64,000 bases of DNA from Anabaena minutissima FACHB-250 (GCF_014697125.1 NZ_JACJRG010000026.1:21597-85596); one strand, 5' to 3'; numbered from the stretch's first letter, positions 25,397 to 33,568 are shown. Made by a program: numbers and translations. The notes: generated by a model not told the origin, from the sequence alone.

Positions 25397-27565
25397 ATGT
25401 GTCCGATCGGTGTGCGTACCAGTCACTCAACTAATGCCCTAGAAACGGGTGTGGCCAAGCTTTGGCTATTGTTGGTAGGAGTGAATCAATACCAGGATCA
25501 GCAAATACCTTGTTTGCGTTACCCTGCTGTAGATTGTCAGGGTTTGGGAGCAGCATTAGATGCAGCAACTCTGGGATTTCCCCAAAGAGAGTTAAAAATT
25601 TACCACGATTTTGGTGAGCAGCCTTTATTAGAGAATGTGCGTGTCACCCTCAAAACAATGGCTGCTGCGACTAAACCGAGTGACACCATTCTGGTTTATT
25701 TTTCTGGACATGGGATACTTGACTCAATGAGTCAAGAGGTGGTGTTGTGTCTCCAAGATACTCAAAAAGACAACTTAATCAATACCGGGTTAAAGCTACA
25801 AGAATTATTGCAATTGTTGGCAGATTGTGATGCTGGTCAACAATTAGTCTGGCTAGATGCTTGTCATAGTGGTAATTTGACATTTTTGGGAGCGAGAGGA
25901 GAAATATCTCCGGAACTTAACCCTACGCCAGAATTAGTAGAAGTTTTGCGGCAACGTGCAGCCAAACAAAAGGGATTTTACGCTTTATTATCTTGCGATC
26001 GCAATCAGCAATCTTGGGAATTTCCTCAGTTAGGACATGGTGTATTTACTTACTATTTAATTCGGGGATTGCGCGGTGAAGCCGCAGACTCCCAAGGTAT
26101 CATCGCAGCTGATGGACTTTACCGCTATGTTTATCACCAGACTTTAGCTTACATAAATAAAGCTAATCAACAGTTACGTGTGATTAATCAGCTAAAAAAA
26201 GGTCGTGGCGAAAGTTCTATTCATTCCGAATATCCCTCCCAAACCCCCAAGCGCATTGTTGAAGGGGTGGGGGACGTAATTTTAGGTATCAAACCCAATT
26301 CTAAAGGATCAACAAGACATCCCCGACAAGCACTAATTGTAGAAGGACTCCCCAAAAGCAAAACAGCCTCAGCTTTACTCAACATTCTCAGCACGGCGGG
26401 GAGTTTTGCCACTAATTATTGGACTGTGCGGGGTGACAACGCCAGTTCAGATATTCACAAAGCTATCCAAAAGTGTTTGCTGTCAGAATCTTTTGCTGCA
26501 TCACCCCAAGATGTTGCAGTAGACAGCGCAACTGTATTTTTATATCTGCGAGGACAAATTCAGGAAACAGCCACAGGTGAAGCCGTATTAGTTTTAGCTG
26601 ATGATGTAACTATCAGTCGTTCCTGGTTGAGAAAACAATTACGTCGTTGCAGTTCCCAACAGATTCTGATTTTAGATTGTCCTGGCCAAGCGGCGATCGC
26701 TGTAGCATCGGTGCGGGAGTGGGTAGAAGAATTGCAACTGGGAATAGAAACAGGCCAATGTTTAATTGCTTGTGCTACACCACCTGATAACCATGAACAA
26801 TTTACTGCTACTGTGTTGGCGATTCTCAATCAAGCGACTCCACCCTTGGGACTAACAGCAGCCGGATTAATCACCCAATTACAACTAGATTTAGCAGCCA
26901 CCGACAATCAACTATATTTCTGGTTATCTGGTTCTCAGGGAATCATTGAAGTTTTACCAGAAAATACCTTGGTAGTCAGTGCGAGTGCTAACCAAAATGA
27001 TGAAGATATAGATGATTTAAGTTCCTCTGTTGGTATAGATTACACACTACTACAAGACTTATTAAAAGTTGGGAGATGGTTAGAGGCGGATGGGGAAACC
27101 ACAAACCTCATGCTGAAGGTTGCCAATAGAGAACAACAACGCCACTTAGACTTAGAAAGTGTAGTCAATTTTCCTCGTACTGACTTATATACTATTGACA
27201 GACTTTGGGTGAAATATAGTCAAGGACGCTTTGGTTTCAGTGTTCAACAACGCATCTGGCAAAGCATTAAAGGAACTGCGGCGACTGATCCCCTAATGGC
27301 TTTGATGATTGGGAATGAACAAGCCGCCGCCGCCGAAACCTGCATTGATTTTGGTAATCGTGTCGGGTGGCGGTGGAAAGATGCTTGGGTGAATTATCCA
27401 GAACTCATCCCCGACGACAGCGCACCCGCAGGATATCTACCATATTTCGGCTTTTTTGAGCAGGTTTGGCGAGTCAAAGTTTTAGGTATTTGGGAATGGC
27501 ACAGTGCGATCGCTACAGCATCTTGGTGGCGATTGTGTGAAGCTTTATTCGTTAGCTTAAACTAG
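25397..27565 (+). CDS. orthocaspase (peptidase C14 domain) fused to a GUN4 domain
   Basis: A 722-residue two-domain protein. Residues about 20-270 are a caspase-like p20 domain with the catalytic dyad intact: His105 in YFSGHG and Cys156 in LDACHSG. A middle region of about 270 residues has a repeated helical/Rossmann-like pattern (QQILILDCPGQ, SGSQGIIEVLP). The C-terminal region from about residue 550 has a GUN4 signature: LLKVGRWLEADGETTNLML, then TDLYTIDRLWVKYSQGRFGFS and VGWRWKDAW. GUN4 domains bind tetrapyrroles such as Mg-protoporphyrin. The combination suggests a protease responsive to a porphyrin or bilin. Start at ATG 25397. The stop overlaps the convergent NADH dehydrogenase gene by 14 bp. 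Confidence 0.85.
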   Translation: MCPIGVRTSHSTNALETGVAKLWLLLVGVNQYQDQQIPCLRYPAVDCQGLGAALDAATLGFPQRELKIYHDFGEQPLLENVRVTLKTMAAATKPSDTILVYFSGHGILDSMSQEVVLCLQDTQKDNLINTGLKLQELLQLLADCDAGQQLVWLDACHSGNLTFLGARGEISPELNPTPELVEVLRQRAAKQKGFYALLSCDRNQQSWEFPQLGHGVFTYYLIRGLRGEAADSQGIIAADGLYRYVYHQTLAYINKANQQLRVINQLKKGRGESSIHSEYPSQTPKRIVEGVGDVILGIKPNSKGSTRHPRQALIVEGLPKSKTASALLNILSTAGSFATNYWTVRGDNASSDIHKAIQKCLLSESFAASPQDVAVDSATVFLYLRGQIQETATGEAVLVLADDVTISRSWLRKQLRRCSSQQILILDCPGQAAIAVASVREWVEELQLGIETGQCLIACATPPDNHEQFTATVLAILNQATPPLGLTAAGLITQLQLDLAATDNQLYFWLSGSQGIIEVLPENTLVVSASANQNDEDIDDLSSSVGIDYTLLQDLLKVGRWLEADGETTNLMLKVANREQQRHLDLESVVNFPRTDLYTIDRLWVKYSQGRFGFSVQQRIWQSIKGTAATDPLMALMIGNEQAAAAETCIDFGNRVGWRWKDAWVNYPELIPDDSAPAGYLPYFGFFEQVWRVKVLGIWEWHSAIATASWWRLCEALFVSLN

Positions 27566-28877
27566 TGTTAACAGTTTTTGGTTCTACAAAAGCTGCTCGA
27601 CCTGTAATTAATCTAGAGCGACGATTACGAGTGATATAATTCCAAGCCCACTGAAATACTACTAGTAATTTCGTATCAAACTCGATTAAGAAGTAGATGT
27701 GAATTAATAGCCAAAATACCCAAGCAACGAAACCTTGAAGTTTGATTAAGCCTAAATCTACAACAGCTAAATTTTGCCCAATCATCGCCAAACTACCTAC
27801 GTCGTTGTAACGAAATTGTGGCAAAGTATGACCTTTAAGCCGTCGTTTAATGAGTTTAGCTACATACTCTCCTTGTTGTGTGGCTACGGGTGCAACACCA
27901 GGTAAGGGTTTACCATTTTGATGGGAAAAGTTGCCTAAATCTCCCACTACAAAAATGTTTTTATAATCCCTAATAGTCAAGTCTGGTTCTACAATCACAC
28001 GTCCGGCGTGATCGCACTCTACACCTGTACGATCTGCTAGGACTTGTCCCATTGGTGAAGCTTTGACACCTGCTGCCCACAATATAGTTTTTGAGGGAAT
28101 TTCTTTTACTTCATCGCCTTTCTTGAAAGTAACGATGTCATTTTCAATATTTGTCACCCGCGTTTTAGTTTGGATTACCGCACCCAACTTTTCTAACGAT
28201 TCTGCTGCTACTTGCGATAACTCTGGCGCAATGTGTGGGAGGATGCGATCGCCCCCTTGCAATAGTAAAATTTTTGTTTCTGAGGTGTCGATGCTGCGGA
28301 AATCTTCTTTGAGGGTTTTGTATGCCAATTCGGCGATCGCACCAGCTAATTCTACACCAGTTGGGCCACCCCCTACAATCACAAAAGTCAACCAAGCACG
28401 GCGTTTTTCGGGGTCATTTTCGCTTTCTGCTGCTTCAAATGCACCAAATATCCGGCGACGCATTTCTATCGCATCTTCAACAGTTTTCAAGCCAGGCGCA
28501 ACGTCTTTCCAGTGATCTTTGCCAAAATAAGAATGGTTAGCACCTGTGGCAACAATTAATGTATCATATGGTACTACTTTATCATCCAAAATAACTTGTT
28601 GCGCTTTGGGATTAATATCCTTTACTTCTCCCAGTAACACTTGTGTATTCTTGCTTTTGCTGAATACAGCTCGTAATGGTGAGGAAATGTCACCAGGTGA
28701 TAGCGTACCTGTCGCAACTTGATATAAAAGCGGCTGAAATAGGTGAAAGTTGCGTTTATCGATCAGAGTAATGCTGACATTCGCTCTACCAAGAGTCTTT
28801 GCTGTATACAGTCCACCAAAGCCACCACCAATGATTACAACCTGATGTGGTGCATTCTTCTCAAGTGAAACTACCAT
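27552..28877 (-). CDS. type 2 NAD(P)H dehydrogenase (NDH-2, Ndb-like)
   Basis: A 441-residue single-subunit flavoprotein that oxidises NAD(P)H and reduces quinone without pumping protons. An FAD-binding GGGFGG motif is near residues 17-22 (VVIIGGGFGGLYTA), the NAD(P)-binding GGGPTG near 169 (FVIVGGGPTGVELAGA), and the second FAD motif is IFVVGDLGNF. The C-terminal region (GFVAWVFWLLIHIYFLIEF) is the amphipathic or membrane-anchoring segment characteristic of NDH-2. In cyanobacteria these enzymes tune the NADH and plastoquinone redox state. Convergent with, and overlapping by 14 bp, the caspase-GUN4 gene. Paralogue (ndbA, B or C) not assigned. Confidence 0.92.
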   Translation of the reverse strand: MVVSLEKNAPHQVVIIGGGFGGLYTAKTLGRANVSITLIDKRNFHLFQPLLYQVATGTLSPGDISSPLRAVFSKSKNTQVLLGEVKDINPKAQQVILDDKVVPYDTLIVATGANHSYFGKDHWKDVAPGLKTVEDAIEMRRRIFGAFEAAESENDPEKRRAWLTFVIVGGGPTGVELAGAIAELAYKTLKEDFRSIDTSETKILLLQGGDRILPHIAPELSQVAAESLEKLGAVIQTKTRVTNIENDIVTFKKGDEVKEIPSKTILWAAGVKASPMGQVLADRTGVECDHAGRVIVEPDLTIRDYKNIFVVGDLGNFSHQNGKPLPGVAPVATQQGEYVAKLIKRRLKGHTLPQFRYNDVGSLAMIGQNLAVVDLGLIKLQGFVAWVFWLLIHIYFLIEFDTKLLVVFQWAWNYITRNRRSRLITGRAAFVEPKTVNTSLS

Positions 28878-28994
28878 AAAACATATTTCCTTTTGTTAAG
28901 AGGGTTGTAACTTTTCTTAACAAAGATGTAGCAGAATTATGATGTAGCTTGCCGTTTATTTAGAACAATTGAAAAAATAATGAAAGTAATGAAG

Positions 28995-29118
28995 AGTGCT
29001 GAGTGATGAGTGCTGAGTAATGAGTGATGTTAGCGGTAGCGCGGCGTTTAGCCGGTGATGAGTGCTGAGTAATGAAGAGTGCTGAGTGCTGAGTAATGAG
29101 TAATGAATGAGTGCTGAG
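28995..29118. repeat. interrupted heptamer repeats (AGTGCTG / AGTGATG / AGTAATG)
   Basis: Five consecutive 7-base units run from 28995 to 29029, then a GCGGTAGCGCGGCG-like insert, then more units (29054-29118). The same unit forms the long array at 59812-59902. Open frames crossing it are repeat-derived and not genes. Bases 28878-29336 otherwise contain only the 36-bp dispersed repeat at 29164 and the promoter region of the next gene. Confidence 0.8.
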
Positions 29119-29163
29119 TTGAAAGACCACCCACTTTCTTGGGGGTATAACCCCTAGTGTAAT

Positions 29164-29199
29164 AGTGCTGTAAAGCCCTGCGGGCATAGCTGCGCTTAG
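29164..29199 (+). repeat. 36-bp dispersed repeat, copy 1
   Basis: Begins AGTGCTGTAAAGCCCTGCGG and ends GCTGCGCTTAG. An exact 36-bp copy in the opposite orientation lies at 31091-31126. A shorter relative (CACAGCTGCGCTTAGAGCG) is at about 32540. Confidence 0.8.
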
Positions 29200-29336
29200 T
29201 GCGGAAGCGGGGGGTTGAGCAGCGTACTCTTTTTCTTCCTCAGCACTCAGCACTATGATCAAAGTTAGCTAGTTTGCAATATGTGGTATAATCATAGGCT
29301 TTTTGAAAATCAATACAGACATAGTGTAGGGCGACA

Positions 29337-30137
29337 ATGCAAAAACTCCTTTTTTATAATAGAGATAGCTTCAAAGCGCAGGCACTATTCCTTGGGAAGA
29401 AGATTAACCTACAAAGTTTAGAGAATTACGTTTGTTTGGCAACAATGCCATTAATAGTTACAGTAGGTGAACACGGCTGTGCAGTGCTACTGGGCTATGG
29501 AGCAGTTGTTCTGTTTAACCTTGAGCCTGCGGAAAAGGTAGCCTTTTTGAGCAAACTATCCTCACAAGTTAGTGACTCTTTTACCGACCCCGAAAAAGAA
29601 GAAGTAGAAGTGCATCTCAATATTGTGGAAAGTGAGCGAGTTAAGGAAGGAAAAATTTTCCTCCATGAATTTAGTGTAGAACGTTTACAAATAGTGGCTG
29701 ATATTCTTGCTAAAAGTGTTGTTCTTTCTCATTATGAAACAAGCCTAGCAACTGTATTTGATCAAATTGAACCTTTTGCAGCTAGTCTTCAGAGTGACAA
29801 CAGGAGTAAACGCAAGAGTCGGGAATTATTGCGTCAACTTGGGACTACCCTGTTAGTTCAACATAAGATTGTGGGTCGAGTAGAGATTATCGATAAGCCA
29901 GAGTTGCTGTGGGAGTCCCCACAACTAGAAAATTTATATCTGCGTTTAGAGGATGAATACGAAATCCGTGAGCGTCACAATGCCTTAGAACGAAAACTAG
30001 AGCTAATTTCCCAAACTGCACAAACCGTGCTGGAGTTTATGCAGCATAGCAGTAGCCAGCGAGTAGAGTGGTATGTGGTGATTCTGATTGTGGTGGAGAT
30101 TCTGCTGTCACTTTACGACATCATTTTCAAAGGCTAA
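29337..30137 (+). CDS. RMD1/DUF155-family membrane protein
   Basis: A 266-residue protein of the RMD1/YagE (DUF155) family. It has an alpha/beta N-terminal domain (GEHGCAVLLGYGAVVLFNL, FSVERLQIVADILAKSVVLSHYE), a coiled region (SRELLRQLGTTLLVQHKIV, LYLRLEDEYEIRERHNALERKL) and one C-terminal membrane helix (VEWYVVILIVVEILLSLYDIIF). Eukaryotic relatives sit in mitochondrial membranes and are tied to meiotic division or mitochondrial translation; the bacterial role is not known. ATG at 29337. It is followed convergently by the beta-lactamase-fold gene only 3 bp away. Confidence 0.8.
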   Translation: MQKLLFYNRDSFKAQALFLGKKINLQSLENYVCLATMPLIVTVGEHGCAVLLGYGAVVLFNLEPAEKVAFLSKLSSQVSDSFTDPEKEEVEVHLNIVESERVKEGKIFLHEFSVERLQIVADILAKSVVLSHYETSLATVFDQIEPFAASLQSDNRSKRKSRELLRQLGTTLLVQHKIVGRVEIIDKPELLWESPQLENLYLRLEDEYEIRERHNALERKLELISQTAQTVLEFMQHSSSQRVEWYVVILIVVEILLSLYDIIFKG

Positions 30138-30140
30138 CAC

Positions 30141-30917
30141 TTAGTGGCGTTTTTGTAATGGTAATTCCAAGCGATCGCCTGGGCGTGGTTCAATGATCTG
30201 AGTCGAGAGTTGCTGTTTTGCTAACTGCGATCGCATTTCATCCCCACTTCCCACAGCCTTGAGAAACTTCACCAGCAATCCCTCATACATCACATCACCA
30301 GGGGATGCGGTAGGAAGCATAACTTGCGGTTGCAACCACTCTGCTACTTCTAAAGCCTTCTGTTGTCCTCTAATAATCGCCCCCACCACAGGCAAACTTA
30401 AATCAGTTATGGGGGTAATAACTACATCTATAGGTGCAAACTGTTTCAATTGGGGAGAATGATAGCCGTGAGGCTCATAGTAAAGCTTCAACCCCGTTGC
30501 TAGCTCTTGGAAAACATAACCATTTTCTATTAACGTTGGGCCAATTGGAGAACCAGGAACAGCAGTAATTTCCACTTGCTGATTTAAATTGTTAGTTTCC
30601 CCATGCGCCAGAGTTGTCACAGCAGTATAACCCAACTCCCGCACCACCTTCGCCCCATTAGGAGAAGCCACCACCGGAATATTTCGGTCAAGTTGCTTCA
30701 GTGTTGGTGGGTGAGCATGGTCTTCCAAACCTTGGGACAACACAATTAAATCAATATTGTCTGGGATAGGACGTTCTTGAGTCCGTGAACCTTTGAATAG
30801 CCAATCTACGTTAGCAAAGGTTAGCGAACCAACCAACCAAGGATCTATAAGTATTCTTTGTTGACCGATTTCCAGTAGCCAACTGTTGCTGTCTAACCAA
30901 GTTAAATACATAGTCAC
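30141..30917 (-). CDS. metallo-beta-lactamase-fold protein with degenerate metal site
   Basis: A 258-residue protein with the UlaG-like beta-lactamase fold beginning (LTWLDSNSWLLEIGQQRILIDPWLVG). Where active members have HxHxDH, this protein has LSQGLEDHAH: only the Asp-His end is kept and the two leading histidines are Gln and Leu. The second metal region is also altered (AVPGSPIGP; YYEPHGYH). It may bind one metal, use a different site, or have a non-hydrolytic role. It is common in cyanobacteria under the label MBL fold. Its 3' end lies 3 bp from the DUF155 gene on the other strand. Confidence 0.8.
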   Translation of the reverse strand: MTMYLTWLDSNSWLLEIGQQRILIDPWLVGSLTFANVDWLFKGSRTQERPIPDNIDLIVLSQGLEDHAHPPTLKQLDRNIPVVASPNGAKVVRELGYTAVTTLAHGETNNLNQQVEITAVPGSPIGPTLIENGYVFQELATGLKLYYEPHGYHSPQLKQFAPIDVVITPITDLSLPVVGAIIRGQQKALEVAEWLQPQVMLPTASPGDVMYEGLLVKFLKAVGSGDEMRSQLAKQQLSTQIIEPRPGDRLELPLQKRH

Positions 30918-31090
30918 AGATTCAAGATAACACCTGCCTTTATTGTGACATTATCGGGAATTGGGAATTGGAAATTGGGCAATTCAATGAGTGGATTTTG
31001 GATTGATGATTTTGGATTGGGATTTAATCTAAAATCTAAAATCTAAAATTCTTTTCCCACTCAGTACAGGCTAAACGCCTTGCTACCGCT

Positions 31091-31126
31091 CTAAGCGCAG
31101 CTATGCCCGCAGGGCTTTACAGCACT
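31091..31126 (-). repeat. 36-bp dispersed repeat, copy 2
   Basis: Exact reverse complement of 29164-29199. It ends one base before the modA stop codon, so it probably forms the start of the modA 3' untranslated region. Upstream of it (30960-31060) is an AT-rich patch of short direct repeats (GGAATTGGGAATTGGAAATTGGG; AATCTAAAATCTAAAATCTAAAAT). Confidence 0.8.
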
Positions 31127-31127
31127 T

Positions 31128-31925
31128 TCAAGGGAGAATAAACCCGTACTTACCCATTACAGCCTTAACTTGATTGTCAGTAGTTAAAAACTGAACAAAC
31201 TCCTTAGCCGCATTAGAGTTTTTACTACTTTTGACCACAGCTAACGGATAAATAATCGGCGAATGGTATTTTTCATCAGCAGCCACTACAACCTTTACTT
31301 TGTCAGAAATCTTAGCATCGGTTGAGTAAACTAGACCTGCATCCGCATTGCCACTTTCTACCACAGCTAAGACCTGACGCACATTATTGCCATAAACTAA
31401 TTTTGGCTGAATCTGTGGTAATAACTTGAGCTTTTGCAACACTTGTTCAGCGTATTGTCCTGCGGGTACGCTCCTCGGTTCACCCATCGCCACCCGCTTG
31501 ATATTGGCATCTCTCAAATTATAGAAGCTAGTAACGCCAGTCTTGTTTTTCGGCACAACCAAGACTAGGCGATTCTTTGCTAGGATAGCTCGTGTACCTG
31601 GAAGTAACAACCCTTTCTGCTCTAAAGCATCTATTTGTCTTTTAGCCGCAGAAATAAACACATCTGCTGGCGCACCCTGTTCAATCTGTTGCTGCAAAGC
31701 ACCAGACGCACCAAAGTTATAACTAAGGTTGATATTAGGGTTACTCTTTTGATAAAGAGGTTTAATTTCTTCTAGTGCATCTTTCATACTGGCAGCCGCA
31801 GATACCAGTAGATTGACATTAGATTGCGCTACTACAGGGGAGGGTGTCATAAAAGGCCAGCCAACCGCTATCAAACAGCTAGCAACTGCCGCACCAAGAA
31901 AAGCAATAATTTGTCTTCGTTTCAT
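31128..31925 (-). CDS. modA: molybdate ABC transporter substrate-binding protein
   Basis: Periplasmic molybdate-binding protein, 265 residues from the ATG at 31925; the frame is open to 31994 but MKRRQIIAFLGAAVASCLIAVGW is a proper signal peptide with a Lys/Arg start and hydrophobic core. ModA signatures: VSAAASMKDALEEI, the anion-binding FGASGALQQQIEQGAPADVFISA, MGEPRSVPAGQYA and GNADAGLVYSTDA. It delivers molybdate (or tungstate) to the ModB permease. It is divergent from a ribbon-helix-helix/Mop-domain gene, with an 85-bp shared promoter region containing TTGGTA/TACCAA repeats. The permease-ATPase fusion lies 1.6 kb away on the other strand. Confidence 0.93.
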   Translation of the reverse strand: MKRRQIIAFLGAAVASCLIAVGWPFMTPSPVVAQSNVNLLVSAAASMKDALEEIKPLYQKSNPNINLSYNFGASGALQQQIEQGAPADVFISAAKRQIDALEQKGLLLPGTRAILAKNRLVLVVPKNKTGVTSFYNLRDANIKRVAMGEPRSVPAGQYAEQVLQKLKLLPQIQPKLVYGNNVRQVLAVVESGNADAGLVYSTDAKISDKVKVVVAADEKYHSPIIYPLAVVKSSKNSNAAKEFVQFLTTDNQVKAVMGKYGFILP

Positions 31926-31955
31926 AGGAAAATCAGGTTTAGATAGAATTAAGGC

Positions 31956-32006
31956 TTGGTAGGATCGTACCTGTATAAATTCGATACTTACCAACTAAAT
32001 TGGTAA
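31956..32006. promoter_or_regulatory. inverted TACCAA/TTGGTA repeats in the modA divergent promoter
   Basis: A perfect inverted repeat TTACCAA-CTAAA-TTGGTAA covers 31988-32006, directly before the ATG at 32011. A further TTGGTA lies at 31956-31961, within CTTGGTAGGATCGTACC. Ribbon-helix-helix proteins bind such short inverted or direct repeats, so this is a good candidate operator for the adjacent regulator. Confidence 0.55.
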
Positions 32007-32010
32007 CATT

Positions 32011-32457
32011 ATGCCACGAAAAGAACAAGGATGGATCACTTTTCAAACATCGGAAGACGAGCGCAAACTTTTAGAAGACTTCTGTCAGCAGTCTCAGCGC
32101 ACGAAAACTGAGATATTGCGGGAACTTGTGCGTGGTCTTCATCAGCAACCCGCACCATCAAAATCATTACCAACCACAGAGGAAGACAAGGTAGAAAAAA
32201 AAGATACTCAGAATTTGGAATTAGAAGTTAATGCTCCTAAAAAACTCTTAAAAGTTAGCTCCCGCAATATTCTTAAGGGTGTGGTGAAAAAAGTTGTCCC
32301 TGGTGCTGTGAATAGTGAAGTGACTCTAGAGATTGTTCACAGAGTAGAGTTAACCTCTATTATTACCAGAATGTCAGCTGAAGAATTAGAACTGGTTGAA
32401 GGTGTAGAAGCCTATGCAGTAATTAAATCAAATGATATTGTAATTGCCAGAGAATAA
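32011..32457 (+). CDS. ribbon-helix-helix plus Mop (TOBE) domain protein, candidate molybdate-responsive regulator
   Basis: A 148-residue protein with two parts. Residues 1-50 (GWITFQTSEDERKLLEDFC...RTKTEILRELVRGLHQQ) look like a ribbon-helix-helix DNA-binding domain: a strand and two helices. After a charged linker, residues about 80-148 form a single Mop/TOBE molybdate-binding domain (SSRNILKGVVKKVVPGAVNSEVTLEI...LTSIITRMSAEEL...VEAYAVIKSNDIVIA). ModE, the known regulator, has a winged helix with Mop domains, so here the DNA-binding part would be of a different type. The gene is divergent from modA and upstream of modBC. It is followed by a clear hairpin terminator. Confidence 0.85.
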   Translation: MPRKEQGWITFQTSEDERKLLEDFCQQSQRTKTEILRELVRGLHQQPAPSKSLPTTEEDKVEKKDTQNLELEVNAPKKLLKVSSRNILKGVVKKVVPGAVNSEVTLEIVHRVELTSIITRMSAEELELVEGVEAYAVIKSNDIVIARE

Positions 32458-32464
32458 AGGAAAA

Positions 32465-32506
32465 GTTAAAAGTGCTGTACCCTACCAAGCTAACAGCACT
32501 TTTAAC
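32465..32506 (+). terminator. hairpin after the RHH-Mop gene
   Basis: GTTAAAAGTGCTGT (32465-32478) pairs perfectly with ACAGCACTTTTAAC (32493-32506) around a 14-nt loop. The 3' arm contains a T-run, and the hairpin starts 8 bp after the stop codon. Confidence 0.7.
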
Positions 32507-32608
32507 TTCACCGTGTTTACGAATTACGTAAAGCCTGCGGCACAGCTGCGCTTAGAGCGTAGCGGGGCGGAGCATCGTTATGAATTACAAACTCTACCAC
32601 CAAACAAG

Positions 32609-32638
32609 AAATGCTCAAGCAGCATTGCTTAAGCATTT
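32609..32638 (-). terminator. hairpin between convergent RHH-Mop and RRM genes
   Basis: AAATGCT-C-AAGCA and TGCTT-A-AGCATTT form a 13-bp stem with one mismatch and a GCAT loop. It lies 32 bp beyond the RRM gene stop on the minus strand. Between this and the preceding hairpin lies a GC-rich relative of the dispersed CTGCGCTTAG repeat. Confidence 0.55.
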
Positions 32639-32669
32639 ACTCAATTCAATTCAATTTATTCTATTGAAC

Positions 32670-32993
32670 TTAGTAACGGTTACGGTTGTAGCCACCACCA
32701 CCGCCGCCGCCGCGATTACCACCGCCGCCACCACCAAATGAACCTCTGTCTTCTTTGGGTCTGGCCTTGTTCACTTTAAGATCACGACCCATCCATTCAG
32801 CACCGTCAAGAGCATCAATGGCTGCTGTTTCTTCAGCTTCAGATTCCATTTCTACAAAGGCAAAGCCACGTAAGCGACCTGTTTCGCGATCAGTAGGGAT
32901 TTGAACCCGCTTTACAGTCCCGTATTCTGCGAAAACAGCAGTGAGGGTATCTTGTGTCACTTCGTAAGAGAGATTGCCTACATAAATTGACAT
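32670..32993 (-). CDS. Gly-rich RRM RNA-binding protein
   Basis: A 107-residue cyanobacterial Rbp protein. A single RNA-recognition motif occupies residues 1-80 with RNP2 IYVGNLS at 3-9 and RNP1 RGFAFVEM at about 43-50, followed by a Gly/Arg/Asn-rich tail. Such proteins are cold-induced RNA chaperones, and some have been tied to thylakoid mRNA localisation. A long leader of several hundred bases lies upstream. Its neighbours are molybdate genes and seem unrelated. Confidence 0.93.
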   Translation of the reverse strand: MSIYVGNLSYEVTQDTLTAVFAEYGTVKRVQIPTDRETGRLRGFAFVEMESEAEETAAIDALDGAEWMGRDLKVNKARPKEDRGSFGGGGGGNRGGGGGGGYNRNRY

Positions 32994-33568
32994 TTATATG
33001 TCTCCAAAATCATCAGATCAGTTTGTAGAGATTTAGATTTCGGAGAGAGTCTGCAAATACCAAAAGGGAAAAGCCTGTCAATACTAAAAACAAACACTAT
33101 AACCGAATGTAATTCTCAGAGCATATCCTAGCACATACAGTTTGTTATGAGGGAGAAACTTGAGAAAATGTTATATAAATACACATTAACACTGATATCT
33201 ATAGAGAAATATGTAGTTAATAATACCGAATTATAACTTGTTTAGTATTATTTTAAACGAATGTTTGACCGCAAAGATAAAAAATATTTTCCATTCAGGT
33301 AAACATAAATCAAATCTTGTTTAGTAGTAAACGATTCATCGCTCAGAACTAGGATGAACAGAAATAAAGTCTTTACTACAAATAACAAACCAACTTTGCT
33401 GCATTATTCAGTAAATTGTTGTGATATACCAACTTTATAGCAACAAAGTTGGTATATTTTTAATTATCAACAAATAGCCCTGCTGGATGAGGCTTTTTTG
33501 AGTAGCCAACACTAGACTCAATCACGCCCAAGCCAATACTTTCACATTAACTCTTGTCTAGAATTATC
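32994..33568. other. long intergenic region between rbp and modBC
   Basis: About 570 bases with no convincing gene. It should carry the leader of the RRM gene on the minus strand (cyanobacterial cold-regulated rbp genes have long leaders) and the promoter of the modBC fusion on the plus strand. The main structured element is the 13-bp stem at 33424-33457. AAACCAACTTTG at about 33383 repeats part of that stem. Confidence 0.55.
33424..33457. promoter_or_regulatory. 13-bp inverted repeat upstream of modBC
   Basis: ATATACCAACTTT (33424-33436) and AAAGTTGGTATAT (33445-33457), perfect, with an 8-nt loop, followed by TTTTT. It shares the TACCAAC/GTTGGTA half-site with the modA promoter repeat at 31988-32006. 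It could be an operator or a terminator/attenuator; the shared half-site favours the first, the T-run the second. Confidence 0.5.

Noticed and set aside
28063..28515. Plus-strand 150-codon frame inside the NDH-2 gene
   Set aside because: Opposite-strand shadow; NDH-2 motifs on the minus strand are complete and continuous.
28995..29118. CRISPR-like array
   Set aside because: Units are 7 bases with no spacers; it is a simple tandem repeat.
28960..29262. Minus-strand open frame of 100 codons
   Set aside because: It runs through AGTGCTG-type heptamers and the 36-bp dispersed repeat; its sequence is repetitive (LITQHSALFITQHSS) and has no homology-like pattern.
32444..32632. Plus-strand open frame of 62 codons after the RHH-Mop gene
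   Set aside because: Overlaps the stop of the regulator and runs through a terminator hairpin and a dispersed repeat; no protein-like features.
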